Shown in pieces: positions 1 through 10,675 of a stretch of 64,000 bases of DNA. The translations under genes were made by a program, and so were the position numbers. Under the pieces are notes generated by a model. The model saw nothing but the letters and a program-made list of their open reading frames with translations, had not been told where the DNA came from and searched no databases. This DNA is from Anastrepha obliqua (lineage: Eukaryota > Arthropoda > Insecta > Diptera > Tephritidae): NCBI RefSeq assembly GCF_027943255.1, contig NC_072893.1, forward strand, positions 28,232,001-28,296,000. The letters run 5' to 3'. Positions within the stretch are counted from its first letter, which is position 1; each line of letters starts with the position of its first letter.

Positions 1-870
1 ACGTGACATTTCCTCTTCGTCAAAATGTCAAAAGTACGCCGAACACGAAAATGCGCGAAAGGTGAATTGCGTGACTGACTGAATAGCGGGTGGCGAGCTT
101 TCGCGGAATTCGCATGTCGCTATGAGTGTGCCTGTGCATGAGTGTATGAGTCACTGTAGTGTAGTGACATAGGGAGCAGTAGCCCGCGTTCGCTATGATA
201 GGCGGTTTGGTGCCGCTACGCTGCAATCGTCAGTCACAGCAGGTGAGCTCGTGTAACCTGATATGCTGATTTGGCAGAACTTTGATAATGTTTCGAATCT
301 CGCTTGGCAGCCCACAATATTTGAGGGAATTGGCGCATGAAGTGTGCCTAGTTTGACTCTACGTGTGGGTGAGTATGGGTGTGTAGGTGTACTCATACTC
401 ATATTATGGGTCTCGCTATATATTTGACATCATCGACACTCGTTTTGACACAACAAATCGAGTGAAATTGCATGGCAGGAAATTTAAGGTACAATATACT
501 GCGGTGCAAGTAATTGCCAAAAAAATACACTGAGGAAAATTAGTAGTAATTTTAATATTATTTTGAAATAAATAGAAGAATGTTTTGGCAAACGGGTGTC
601 GTTTGAAAAGTCCGTTCAAACATGAAAACTTCTTAATTGATTGGGATAATTTTCTTGGTTTTTCGACACACTCTCCTTTCGACACACACTCCTTTGTTGA
701 TCTCTTCCTAATAGTTGGATTTGTCGAAGTCCGAAAAATAGTCATTAGTTTCTGCAATCACCTCTTCTTTGAATAAAATCTTTTTCACACTAGCCATTTC
801 TTCAAATTGGCGAACAATTAGTAAACCGAGGAATCCAAGGGACCTAAGTTTGGAGAATGGGTGTGATGTG
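1..870. other. No gene recognised
   Basis: I see no coding region, RNA gene or mobile element that I can name in this stretch. The longest open frames (for example 416-757 on the minus strand) overlap one another on both strands and have no recognisable motif. A TG/TA-rich patch lies near 360-410. Confidence 0.5.
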
Positions 871-871
871 A

Positions 872-1722
872 AATGAGTCTCTTCAGGTGAACTTCTGTAA
901 GGAGGAACTTAAACATCTCGAACGAGCTGGTATCATTTCCCTTATCTGGGTTTTTGGACACAGGAATATTATAGAGGGAAATGAAATTGCCGACGAGCTT
1001 GCCAGGAAAAAAATACCAGTTGGCGTAAAATTAGTCATCCATTTTTTTCTTTAACCTTTTTTACCAATTAAAAAATGCGATTTTATGTGCTGGAAATCTT
1101 TATTTTGACTTCTGCGCATTCCACTGCTTGTCTGTTTGTCTACTGCAGCTAATTCTAGTTCACAAGGGGTGTCCCTTTGTTCGTTATTGAAGGGAAACTA
1201 CACAATTTCTTTCTTAAAAAAGCGCAAGATAGATGAAGGTCTGTCTCATCGTGTGCTATTTCGAAAACACTATGGCCTCAATACGATAAAAACAGAACGC
1301 TTAAGGTGATGGGAATCCCCCGCCATTCAATTTCCAAACTCATGGCGGTGTTCACTGGTCACTGGGTGATCGGTACTCAGGCGGAGAAGCTTGGAAATGC
1401 GTACAAGCCCTATTGCAGAAGATGTGGGGATCCTGCAGAGAAAGATACTGTGGAACACTTTCTCTGCAAATGCCAGCTCTGGCGGCTAGGCGCTTGAGAT
1501 TCTTTAGCGTGCCCTTTGGGGATGACTTGAAGAAATTTTCCAGCCTAGATCCCTCTTCTCTCCTCCACTACATCAAAAGCACTGGATGGCTGTAAAAGGT
1601 TTCTCTTCCCAAAAAATGTTTCTTTGCACGGGTAGTGGTCCACATTATGGTATCAAACGGCACGAAAGTGCTACTTGAAATGTGCCTGTGGTACTCTTGC
1701 CATTTTACCTACTTACCTGGAG
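872..1722 (+). mobile_element. Non-LTR retrotransposon 3' fragment: RNase H, zinc-knuckle tail and 3' UTR
   Basis: This is a broken 3' end of an RNase H-bearing non-LTR retrotransposon of the I superfamily (LOA/R1-like; exact clade not resolved). Frame 872-1030 carries an RNase H C-terminal motif, WVFGHRNIIEGNEIADELA, where the family has W-V-P-G-H then G-N-E-x-A-D-x-L-A. From about 1306 the cysteine-rich C-terminal domain follows, with FTGHWVIGTQAEKLG and C-x2-C ... H-x4-C (CRRCGDPAEKDTVEHFLC). A frameshift near 1497 moves the end of the protein to another frame, finishing in LLHYIKSTGWL before the stop at 1594. The 3' UTR to about 1722 shares its end with the tails at 22470-22572 and 59640-59775. 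The copy is 5'-truncated and non-functional. Confidence 0.75.
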
Positions 1723-1804
1723 CCCTATTTTCATTAATTTTGTTTTTATATCTGTAGCTCGAAAAAAGTGGAGTACATCCATAAGTTACAAGCCCAGCGA
1801 AGAT

Positions 1805-2387
1805 CTATTGAGCTCCACGGATAAGATGACCGGATGCCGCATAGCATGAGGCCGAACAGACGCCTTTTGAAGCCGCTAGTTCCGAGTCTTTAAATTGTAT
1901 ATACCAAAACCTGAACTGTAAGAAGTTTCGGACTATATGACAAGATTTGTGTAAAGCTGCTTTCTGCATGTCGAAAATTAGAGATTCTGGGAGTTGAAGA
2001 ATTTTCACGTTGTCTGCTAAGTTTTTATGCACGAGCCCGTGGGCTGAGATGATAATAGGTAGTATGCCTTCCTTAGTTTCCACTGGCGTTTGACATCAAC
2101 CCCTAAGTCAGAATATTTGGATATTTTTTTTTGCATATGTTTTTTGCATCTTTTTTTTTTAGAAGAACAGCAATATCAATTCTATACCCAGTCGTTTGAG
2201 ATTTATCGATCAGGAAAATGTCTGGCCTATTGTGGTCTCTTGTTGCATTTGCTAAAATTGTTCGGTCATAATACAAAAGGTAGTTGAAGTCTTCTTGAAC
2301 AAGTTCTGGGATGTATCTGAAGTACGGTATTTTGCTTTTATTGAAGTTGTGCATCTGCGTCAGTTTTAGATGAATTATTTTCGCCAC
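1805..2387 (-). mobile_element. Degenerate ORF of an arthropod retroelement-associated family (NRPDI motif)
   Basis: Two minus-strand frames read as one protein broken by a frameshift near 2090-2100. The first (2387 to 2103) contains YFRYIPELVQED, LLYYDRTIL and NRPDIFLIDKSQTTGYRIDI. The second (2083 to about 1905) contains ILPIIISAHGLV and MQKAALHKSCHIVRNFL. I recall the same motif order (NRPDI, DK, IDIA, then IPIIISATG and IVRKFL) from many uncharacterised arthropod proteins linked to retroelements. The spacing P-D, D-x-K is reminiscent of a PD-(D/E)xK nuclease fold, but that is inference. No reverse transcriptase is attached here. Its head overlaps the start of the RTE fragment on the opposite strand. 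Confidence 0.5.
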
Positions 2388-3592
2388 CTTATCAGTGTGG
2401 GTTTAGACCTGGAAATTCTAACATCGACCAAATATTTGCAATACGCCAAATTTTTGGAAAAGACCCATGAAAGGAGAATCGACACACACCATTCTTTCGT
2501 CGATTTTAAAGCTGCATTCGACAGTACGGAAAGGAGTAACTTGTATGCCGCGATGTCTGAATTTGGTATCCCCACAAAATGAATGCGCCTATGCAAGATG
2601 ACATTGCTCAACACCAGCAGCGCCGTCAGAATTTTGAAGGACCTCTCCGAGCCGTTAGATACCAAATGAGGTTTCAGACAGGGTGACTCGCTGTCGTGTG
2701 TTTTCTTTAACCTGATGCTGGAGAGGATCGTACGAGCCGCAGAACTTAATCGCTCAGGCACAATATTTTTTAAAAGCGTACAATTGCTGGCGTATGCCGA
2801 TGATATTGACCTCATCGGCCTTATCAACCGCGCTGTTAGTTCTGCCTTCTCGAAACTGGATAAAGAGGCAAAGCGAATGGGTTTGGTGGTGAACGAGGAC
2901 AAAACGAAGTACCTCCTGTCTTCAAACAAACAGTCGGCGCACTCGCGTATCGGCACCCACGTCACTGTTGACAGTTATAATTTTGAGGTTGTAAAAGACT
3001 TCGTGTATTTAGGAACCAGCATTAACACCGATAACAATGTCAGCCTGGAAATCCAACGAAGAATCTCACTTGCCAACAAGTGCTACTTTGGACTAAGTAG
3101 GCAACTAAGCAGTAAAGTCCTCTTTCTTCGGACGAAAAAAACACTCAACAAGGCTCTCATCATGCCCGTCCTAATGTATGGTGCCGAAACATAGACAATC
3201 ACAATATCCCATGAGGCGTCTTTGGACCGTTTGAGACAAAGTTTCTGAGGAAGATTTTTGGTTTGCACCTAGCGATGGAAGGATGAGCTGTATGAGCTTT
3301 ACCACGACATAGACATAGCGCAGCGAATAAAAATCCAGCAGCTACGTTGGCTGGGTCATGCCGTCCGAATGGATACAAACGCTCCAGCTCTGAAAGTATT
3401 CGATACGGTACCAGCTGATGGTATCAGAGGAAGAGGAAGGCCTCCTCTGCGTTGGAAAGATCAGGTGGAGAGGGAAATGGCTTCACTTGGTGTGTCCAAT
3501 TGGCGCCGGTTAGCACGAGAAAGAAACGACTGGCGTGCTTAGTTAAACTCGGACAAAATCGCGCCAATTAAGAAGAAGAAGACTTATGGGAA
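2370..3592 (+). mobile_element. RTE-like non-LTR retrotransposon, RT domain to 3' end (broken copy A)
   Basis: The 3' half of an RTE-like reverse transcriptase with internal stops and frameshifts. In order it shows YQCGFRPGNSNIDQIFAI (from about 2387), motif A FVDFKAAFDS (about 2496), motif B GFRQGDSL (2669) directly after an in-frame TGA, and motif C LLAYADDIDLIG (2786). Then come YLGTSINTDNN (3009) and a C-terminal region with RWLGHAVRMD (3347) and GRGRPPLRW (3430). The element ends in CCAATTAAGAAGAAGAAG, an AAG microsatellite with no poly(A), as RTE elements usually do. The endonuclease half is missing. Copies B-E (9824, 13803, 21740, 33735) are the same family; the fragment at 50020 is a divergent relative. 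Clade is assigned from motifs only. Confidence 0.8.
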
Positions 3593-3595
3593 GAC

Positions 3596-4571
3596 CATTA
3601 GGACCAATTTTTGTCATATATATAATTTATTTTTCTATTTTAAATTATTTAATTTAAATTCAATCTGCTTAGTTTTGTTTTATTTCCTGTAGCTATTTTT
3701 ATTTGTGTATTGATTTTTATTTTTTTGTTTTTGTTATTGATTTATTTGATTTAATTTATTTCGTTTTAGTTTATTTTCTTAGTATATTTTTTAAAACTTG
3801 TTTTATTTAATTTTTAATTATTTTATGTCACTTCATTTTATTTTTGTGTATTTTCTCCAATTTAAGTTTTTTTAATTTAACATAATTGTATTCATAAATT
3901 TTTTTGTTTCAATTATTTACGTTCATTTTAATTTTACTATATTTTTGTTTTAATTATTTTATTTTATTTTATTTTATTTTTAATATATTTTATTGAACGG
4001 AATTTTACTTTCATTTATTTAATTTATGTCAATTCATTTTTAATTTATTTTATTTAATTAAACAGAATTTTATTTTGTTCACTATTTTTTTTTTTAATTT
4101 TTCTCACGTTTTTCTGTTTTTAATTATTTAATTCACTTTACTTCAATTCCCTTTTTCATTTTATTTTATTTCACTTTATTTATGCATTAATTTTTGTGTT
4201 TTTTCTTCTAATTTACTTTATTTCATTTAATTAATGTAAATTGTATTTTATATATTTTTTTTTATACATTTGTTTCATTTGTCATATTTTCGGTTTTAAT
4301 AGTTTTTATTTTGTTTGCCATTATTTTTTTTCATCCAAATTTTATTCAATTTAATTTATGTTTTCTGAATTAATTTAATTTAATTTAACTCAATTTTTGT
4401 TATTTTTGGTATCATATTTTTTAAGATTTGATTTATTTTATTAAAATAAATTTTATTTATTTAATTTATTGATTTTTATTATTTAAACAAAATAAATTTG
4501 TATAATTTAATGTTATTGAATTTTATTTATGTATTGTTTCCTATTTATTTGTTGTTTTTTTTTGTTTTTTT
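3596..4571. repeat. T-rich low-complexity tract
   Basis: Almost the whole segment is built from TTTTA, TTTAA and TTTATTT words, with a marked excess of T over A on the plus strand. There is no open frame of note and no fixed period that I can see. It continues at 5257-5695 beyond the non-LTR insertion at 4572-5256, so the two halves were probably one tract. Confidence 0.85.
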
Positions 4572-5256
4572 GTCGGGACAACTAGCAAGTGCAGCACTCA
4601 GATATGAATTAAGTCCATTGTACTACACTTGGATTCCCTTTTAATTTTCTTTAAATCTACTCGATCTACGCAGAAATCTGAGTAGATCTTGTGGTGCCAA
4701 GGAGCCAAGGTGGTCGCTTCTTAACACATCAGTGCCAAAGACCTCAAACCTGATTCGAGCGAAGGCGGGGCAGACGCACAGAAAGTGGTCCGCCGTCTCA
4801 TCCTCCTCTTGACAAGCTGGGCAGAGTACACTGTCTGAGATGCCCAACCTTTCCACGAGGTTCGCCCACAGTGGCCCGTCATCAGTCCAATCAGCCGTCT
4901 GCACTCCCTTCTGCTTAAGGGCTGAAAGGTTTGCGACAGTCGATCGAACATGACAGGTAACATCAGTTCAGTCCATCTACAGCCTCTCTCAGCCTGCCAA
5001 GCTCGCTTGTTGGTGGGGAGTGGAAAAAGGGGTCCAGGCCAAAGAAGTTGGCTTCAAAGCCCATCTTAGCTAAGGAGTCAGAGGTCTCGTTACCCGCGAT
5101 ACCCACGTGTCCCGCGACCCATGTTAGCATCAGGCTATTATTTCTACCGACATAGTTCAGCCAGGATTTACAGGACTTGACTAACCCTGATGTGGTTGGG
5201 GAGCTGTCTAAGGTCATAAGCGCAGCTCTGCTGTCGCTGCAGACACATATAGATAT
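4572..5256 (-). mobile_element. Non-LTR retrotransposon 3' fragment (RNase H + zinc knuckle), family shared with 23275-25895
   Basis: Minus-strand 3' end of an RNase H-bearing non-LTR element, 5'-truncated near 5256. The RNase H C-terminus reads LMLTWVAGHVGIAGNETSD (around 5120). The cysteine-rich tail reads CPACQEEDETADHFLCVC (around 4820), followed by FLRRSSRFKEN and a stop near 4641. The 3' UTR to 4572 closely matches the 3' end of the longer copy at 23275: both stop at TGTCGGGACAACTAGCAAG next to a run of T (A-tail on the minus strand). Part of the RNase H-to-knuckle linker is missing or frameshifted. It is inserted in the T-rich tract. Confidence 0.8.
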
Positions 5257-5695
5257 GTTCTTTTGTTTTAGTTTAAATTATAATATTTCATTTAATTCAA
5301 CTAAATTTTATTTTATTTACTGTATTTTTAGTTTTTTTCTACTATTTTTTTCGTTTTAATTTAACATAATTTTATAAGTAAATAAATTTAATTCTATGTA
5401 TAATTTTTTATTTATTTATTTGTTTATTTTGTTTTTAATTTAATTTATTTCATTTAATTCAATTTTATTTAACTGAATTTTATTTTATTTATAACTATTT
5501 TTTTGATTTTTAGTTTCTTCTATTATAATTTTTTTTCATTTAGTTTTTGGTTTAATTTTTAATTATTTTGTTTGACTTTACTTTATTTTACTTTCATTTT
5601 TTTTTCTCTATTTAAATTTATTTTATTTAATTCACTTAAATTTTATTTTATTCCTTTAATTTTCTTTTATTTTGCTTTCCTTCCTTTCTGATTTT
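5257..5695. repeat. T-rich low-complexity tract, right part
   Basis: This continues the T-rich DNA of 3596-4571, with the same TTTTATTT and TTTAATTT words and the same plus-strand T bias. It is separated from that tract only by the non-LTR insertion. Confidence 0.8.
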
Positions 5696-5864
5696 CACTA
5701 AATATTTTCCAGTGGGCCAAATTCATAAATTGTTATGATATCATCAATAATATCGATGCGGCGCGCATTCGCAAGCAGCAAATCAGAGGCTTTTTGGTGG
5801 CCCCCCAAATAAATTTTGGCTTCGTTTATTTTATAAATTGCAATCGAAATTTGAAGTGCACCAA

Positions 5865-5885
5865 CGTGGCGTGGCGTGGCGTGGC
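5865..5885. repeat. Short CGTGG pentanucleotide repeat
   Basis: Four consecutive CGTGG units (5865-5884). No associated gene is visible. The surrounding 5696-6266 has no recognisable feature. Confidence 0.8.
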
Positions 5886-6266
5886 ATTGTATGTGTGCGT
5901 ATGCATGCAAATTGATAGACATCACTACCACAACAACACCAATTTAATGGCATGAGCTGTTTGTCGAATTCCGCTGACATCGCATTGATGTGCGAGACCC
6001 TGTGAAGGCCTCAGTGGCGATGGCAGTAACTGGTGCCAATCGGTGGCAAAAGTGAAGAAAAATAATTTCGGGGCTGGCAGGGAAACCTTAGCACGCCATT
6101 AAATAGACCGAAACGTGACTAAAATGCAATGAAAATTCCGCCATAAAAGGGGTAAAATATGAAAAATTTGATTGCCACATCACCTAACAACTACAACCCA
6201 ACCATTCACATTAACAAAGAAATATTTCCAAAAAAATTCACAAAATTAAACAAATATAAAATATAT

Positions 6267-6312
6267 AGAGCGAGAGTGAGATAGAGAGAGAGAGAGAGGG
6301 AGAGAGAGAGCA
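6267..6312. repeat. GA dinucleotide microsatellite
   Basis: An imperfect (GA)n tract on the plus strand with two short interruptions (GAGTGAGATAGAG and GAGGGAG). The open frame that crosses it on the minus strand is only the serine/leucine translation of the repeat. Confidence 0.85.
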
Positions 6313-7899
6313 CAAGGGGCAGAAACCTTCAACTGCTGTCATTACTGGTGGCAATAATGTGGCCGGAAAAACTTTTGTGCCAGCAGCAGGCCAAACCAGC
6401 GTGTAAACAAATCCAAAGCACAGTTCGAAGAGCTTGACACACCTCAAACACCCCAGAGAACGTCGACTGGCGGTGGCCCTCAGCTATAGGTAGAAATGAA
6501 AAATAGCACAAGGTGTTTACATGCCACAAGCACAGTTGCCCATCTCCATTAAATTCATTGTGCGTGACTATTGATTACAAAATTTTCTAGTTATTAATTA
6601 TTTCCTCGTTACAATTTTTTTCTTAACTTTTCAACTCAAAGTACTGTTTGGGCAATTACTCAGTGCCTCGCTCACTTGCACTATGACGCCTACTCTAGCG
6701 TGGGTGCGGCATTCAATACCCGCGGTGACTAACGGTAAGTCATTCGAAAGTTGGTCAACCGCGTCCATGTCACCGTTGCAAGAAAAGGCTCGTCTTCTTC
6801 AAGCTGCTTGAGCTGCTGCCACTTTAAAGTAGCGGAACGCAGTGAAAAGGGTGTGTGTGTAGGTGCCACAAATTTAACTAAATACGAAAAACAAAGACTG
6901 AACCTGAAAGACAGCTTAATTGGTTGATTGGCCTATTGAATGTGTCTTTAAAATGAACAATAATAAAATGGTTAAACAAATTTTTGTTCGTAAAGAAAGT
7001 CCACACTACTGCAAAATTAGAAGAAAAACAAAACTGGGCACATAAAGTGACGCATTGGACGTGAAATTTTAGGGTGGACGGTCCAATTTATGAAAAGAAT
7101 GCTTAAATTATTAGGTTTGCTGAAATCGCAGAGGAATTCGCGGTGTGACATTTGTACCAACGGATTGGTATAATTTGGCCCTAAGGCAAATATTGCAGAC
7201 TTTTAAATTGTATGCCGCCAGTTTGGTGTATTATTCAGGACAACATTTCTGCCACAAAATGAGGAGTCTTATTAAGGAATTCCTCATAGCAAAACATGAT
7301 CTAGGACAATGATCTGATAAGCAGATTCTCTATACACTTTTTTGATAGATGGCCCAGAATAGCCGTAACTTTATTAACTACGTAGGTATTTGAGCTTAAA
7401 ATCATAACCAGAACGGAAACGGACGGTACCGCCCAGGTCAATATTGCCTAAACTCATTTTTTGCCACGCTTCAAAGTCACCTTTTTTCTCAAGCAACCGA
7501 TTTACAGGTTGAAGACATACCATCAGAAATTTCGATTACCTATCGAGTAATTAAAAAGTAACTCAGCAGCGGCGTCGGCACTTACTCTTTTACTATCCAA
7601 GATTCTCAAGAGATCGTGAGGAGTTCGTTCCGATCTTTGGAAGGCAGCCAAGTGAGACAAATTTAACTAGGCCTTGTCTGATCACACCGAACTTCCAGAC
7701 AAGTGCTGAATTGAACATGAAACAGTGCTCCAGAGGAGCTCGACTCAAACCTAACGACGACAATTGCAGGCGCTTGAGTTAACGACTCACGATCATATCA
7801 TACGGAGACAAGACGGTAATGGACATGAAATTATCGGAAGTTCCACGAAGTTCCATATGCTTAGTAACGAAAGTATTAACGACATATAACCTCCATACG
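6313..7899. other. No gene recognised
   Basis: Unique-looking DNA of mixed composition. The open frames are short, overlap on both strands and carry no motif I recognise. I see no TIR pair or tandem repeat here. Confidence 0.45.
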
Positions 7900-8056
7900 A
7901 TATAGGCAGAGAGCCTGGATGCAAGTTTCTTTTGTGGCTGATAGACACATTCACGGCTCCGCTTCGATATAATGCAAATGCGCTCCCGCGGTGGAAGTCA
8001 GCCGAAGAGGAGAGGTCTGTTTTCAAGGGAACATGTTTTCGTGCTCCACCTATCAT
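7900..8056 (-). repeat. Dispersed repeat of unknown type, copy 1
   Basis: This segment is similar to 18800-18960. Both contain GTGGAAGTCAGCCGA, a CAATAGACACA- or GATAGACACA-like block, and a GGGAGCGCATCCCAC- or GGGAACATG-like end. In minus-strand translation both give SADFH preceded by K-T/S-x-L. The open frames are too short and divergent for a firm coding claim. A weaker match may lie at 10860-10990. It is probably a piece of an unnamed interspersed element. Confidence 0.5.
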
Positions 8057-8644
8057 TCGACATGTTTCTTTAATCGCTTGAAATCGTCAGACTAACAAGT
8101 CCTTGCGGAATACCTTTTTAAGCAACTTCTGTCGCTGAACTCAGTCGAACTCCACCTGTCCAAGAACATACCACAGGTAGTCAAGGGATCCCTGCTCCCC
8201 CTATCCGCATTCAGCTTATTATCAACACAGTTTGCTGCCATTGTCCCTTTGAACTGGTATCGATATAAGCTTGTGTCCAGATGCGATCGACAGGGAGTGC
8301 AGGCATTACTATTTAGTTTCAAATGATTTACGGGTGGCTTATGGCGCCTTGGGCTCCTGCTACCTATCAGACTAAATGTCCACCTCTGTAAAGAGTTAGA
8401 GCTGATTTATTATAATATAGTAATTTCAACTAACGCTAAGCAGTTTCTTGCAGTCGGGTTCTAAAAGAAAGAGGAGGAACATCAAAAGACGGAAGTTGTA
8501 GTTGACGTTTGAGTGTCAATCTCGCATTTAAAATGCAGAGCCGTTGCACTTATAATTCATCGGCGGTGATGCTTACATTAAGCCAGAGTATTCCACTATT
8601 CTGTAATCAAACTTCTTTGATAGAGTGTGGGCGAACTTAATATT

Positions 8645-9424
8645 GAATCGGACTTCTAACGTTAAACTCATTGGGCTCTATGAGACCTCTTTCATTTAGT
8701 CCACGGACTTCTAAAGTTAAACTCATGGGGCTCGAGGAGACCTCTCTTACTTAGTCCATGGACTTCTAAAGTTAAACTCATTGGGCTCGAGGAGACCTCC
8801 ATCGCTTAGTCCACGGACTTCTAAAGTTAAACTCATTGGGCTCGAAGAACCTCCTTCAGTTAGTCCACGGACTTCTAAAGTTAAACTCATTAGGCTCGAC
8901 GAGACATCCTTCGCTTAGTCCACGGACTTCTAAAGTTAAACTCAATGGGCTCGATGGGACCTCCTTCACTTAGTCCACGGACTTCTAAAGTTAAACTTAT
9001 TGGGCTCGATGGGACCTCCTTCACTTAGTCCACGGACTTCTAAAGTTAAACTCATTGGGCTCGCGGAGACCTCCTTCACTTCGTCCACGGACTTCTGAAG
9101 TTAAACTCATTGGGCTCGATGAGACCTCCTTCACTTAGTTCACGGACTTCTAAAGCTAAACTCATTGAGCTCGAGGAGACTTCCTTCACTTAGTCCACGG
9201 ACTTCTAAAGTTAAACTCATTGGGCTCTATGATACCTCCTTCACATAGTCCACGGACTTCTAAAGTTAAACTCATTGGGCTCGAGGAGACCTCCTTCACT
9301 TAGTCCACGGACTTCTAAAGTTAAACTCATTGGGCTCGAGGAGACCTCCTTCGCTTAGTCCACGGACTTCTAAAGTTAAACTCATTGGACTCGAGGAGAC
9401 CTCCTTCACTTGTTCACTTAGTCC
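8645..9424. repeat. Tandem array of a 55-bp unit, 14 copies
   Basis: Units start at about 8645, 8701, 8756, 8811, 8865, 8920, 8975, 9030, 9085, 9140, 9195, 9250, 9305 and 9360. The spacing is 55 bp apart from one 56-bp and one 54-bp unit and a longer last one. Each unit carries two short dyads: AGTCCACGGACT, and GGAGACCTCC in most copies. Between them lies the constant block CTAAAGTTAAACTCATTGGG. Because 55 is not a multiple of 3, the frame changes in each unit and the array is not coding. Copies differ by a few substitutions. The first unit and the last are the most diverged, as expected at array edges. Confidence 0.95.
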
Positions 9425-9823
9425 CGTTTACGAAGTTTTTACCTCATCCAATCTTTTTTTGAGTGGATGTGCGTGAAGAGGAAAGCGTTTGAGGCCAACG
9501 AAATGTAGTACATTAGTACGTTAAACCCAGGTTTAAACTCGAAGTTTCTAGGAATCTCGGGAAAGCTCGTAACTAAAAAGCCTGTAGCCTGTAATTTTTG
9601 ACTTAGTTGAAACTTTAGCTGCGACAAGTTTGCCTAAAATATCTAAGCATATAACTTAATAAGGAACAAGTCTCCTGAAGAAGTCTTCTCTCAAACAGTT
9701 CAAGAGCATTCCTGCAGAATATTGACTTCAGCTTTGATAACTTGCACCAGGTGAGATCTAAAATCACGGTTCTTTAAATCTCTGTATCAAAAGCTGCGGT
9801 AAAGGTGGCGTGCCTCGTGCATA
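9425..9823. other. No gene recognised
   Basis: A single-copy-looking spacer between the 55-bp array and the RTE-like fragment. No coding motif or repeat is visible. Confidence 0.45.
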
Positions 9824-10442
9824 TTCTTCTTCTTCTTCTTGATTGACACGATTACCGCTTAAACGATTTTGGCCGTGTTTAACAAAACGCGCCAGTCGTT
9901 TCCTTTTCGTGCTTACTGGCGCCAATTGACCACACCCAGTGCAGTCGATTCCTTCTCTTCCAGGTCTTTTCAACGCAGAGGAAACCTTCCTCTTCCTTTG
10001 CTACCAACAGCTGGTAAATACTTAGAGAACCAAAGAGTTTGTATCTATTCGGACGACATGTCCCAGCCCATATAGCCACTAGATCTTTATTCTCTGCATT
10101 ATGACTATTTCGTCGTAAAGCTCATACAACTCATTGTTACATCGCCTACGATACTCGCCGTCACCAACGTACAAAGCTCCAAAAATTTTCCGCAGAATCT
10201 TTCCTTCAAAAACTTCAATGAACGTCTCATCGGATGTTGTCAACGTCCACGCTTCTGCGCCATACGGCAAGACGGGCATGATGAGAGCCTTGTAGAGTGT
10301 TAGGTTTGTTCGCCGAGAGAGAGCTTTACTACTGAATTGCCTACTTAGTCCAAAGTAGCATTTGTTGGCAAGTGAGATTCTCCGTTTGATTTCGAGGCTG
10401 CCATTCTTATGGGTGTTAGTGCTGGTTCCTAGATAAACGTGT
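9824..10442 (-). mobile_element. RTE-like retrotransposon 3' fragment (copy B)
   Basis: The minus strand starts inside the RT, at YLGTSTNTHKNGSLEIKRRI (about 10440). It continues through ISLANKCYFGLSRQ, MPVLPYGAEAWTLTTSDE and ILRKIFGALYVGDGEYRRR. After a frameshift near 10080 it reaches the W-x-R-x-A-R-E-R-N-D-W region and the 3' AAG repeat (TTC repeat at 9824-9840 on the plus strand). It is 5'-truncated near 10442, where the similarity to copy A stops. Confidence 0.75.
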
Positions 10443-10508
10443 TTAGCAGAGAATATTGATAAAGTATACATTTCATTAGGACCTGGCAATAATTCATGTA
10501 TTTTTTCA

Positions 10509-10675
10509 GGTTTTTGGCCGAGCTGGGATGTGCATCTTGATATTTTTGGACAAATGGAGGAACCTGCAATTTTATGCTGCTTCTGAATAACAGATGATTT
10601 TTATTTCTGTCAGGAACTTTTCCACTGCAGGAATATACTCGGAAGTTTGCTATTTCCTGCCGAGGGGCTTCTACT
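10509..10675 (-). mobile_element. tRNA-headed SINE, body fragment (copy A)
   Basis: A degraded copy of the SINE best seen at 12640-12950 and 31321-31609. It shares GGCCGAGCTGGGATGTGC, the GGACAAATGGAGG block, the body part around TTTTTATTTCTGTCAGGAAC, and CTGCCGAGGGGC at its right edge. The tRNA-like head expected further right is not recognisable. Confidence 0.6.

Noticed and set aside
8645..9424. CRISPR array
   Set aside because: The units are contiguous 55-bp repeats without unique spacers, and the DNA is eukaryotic.
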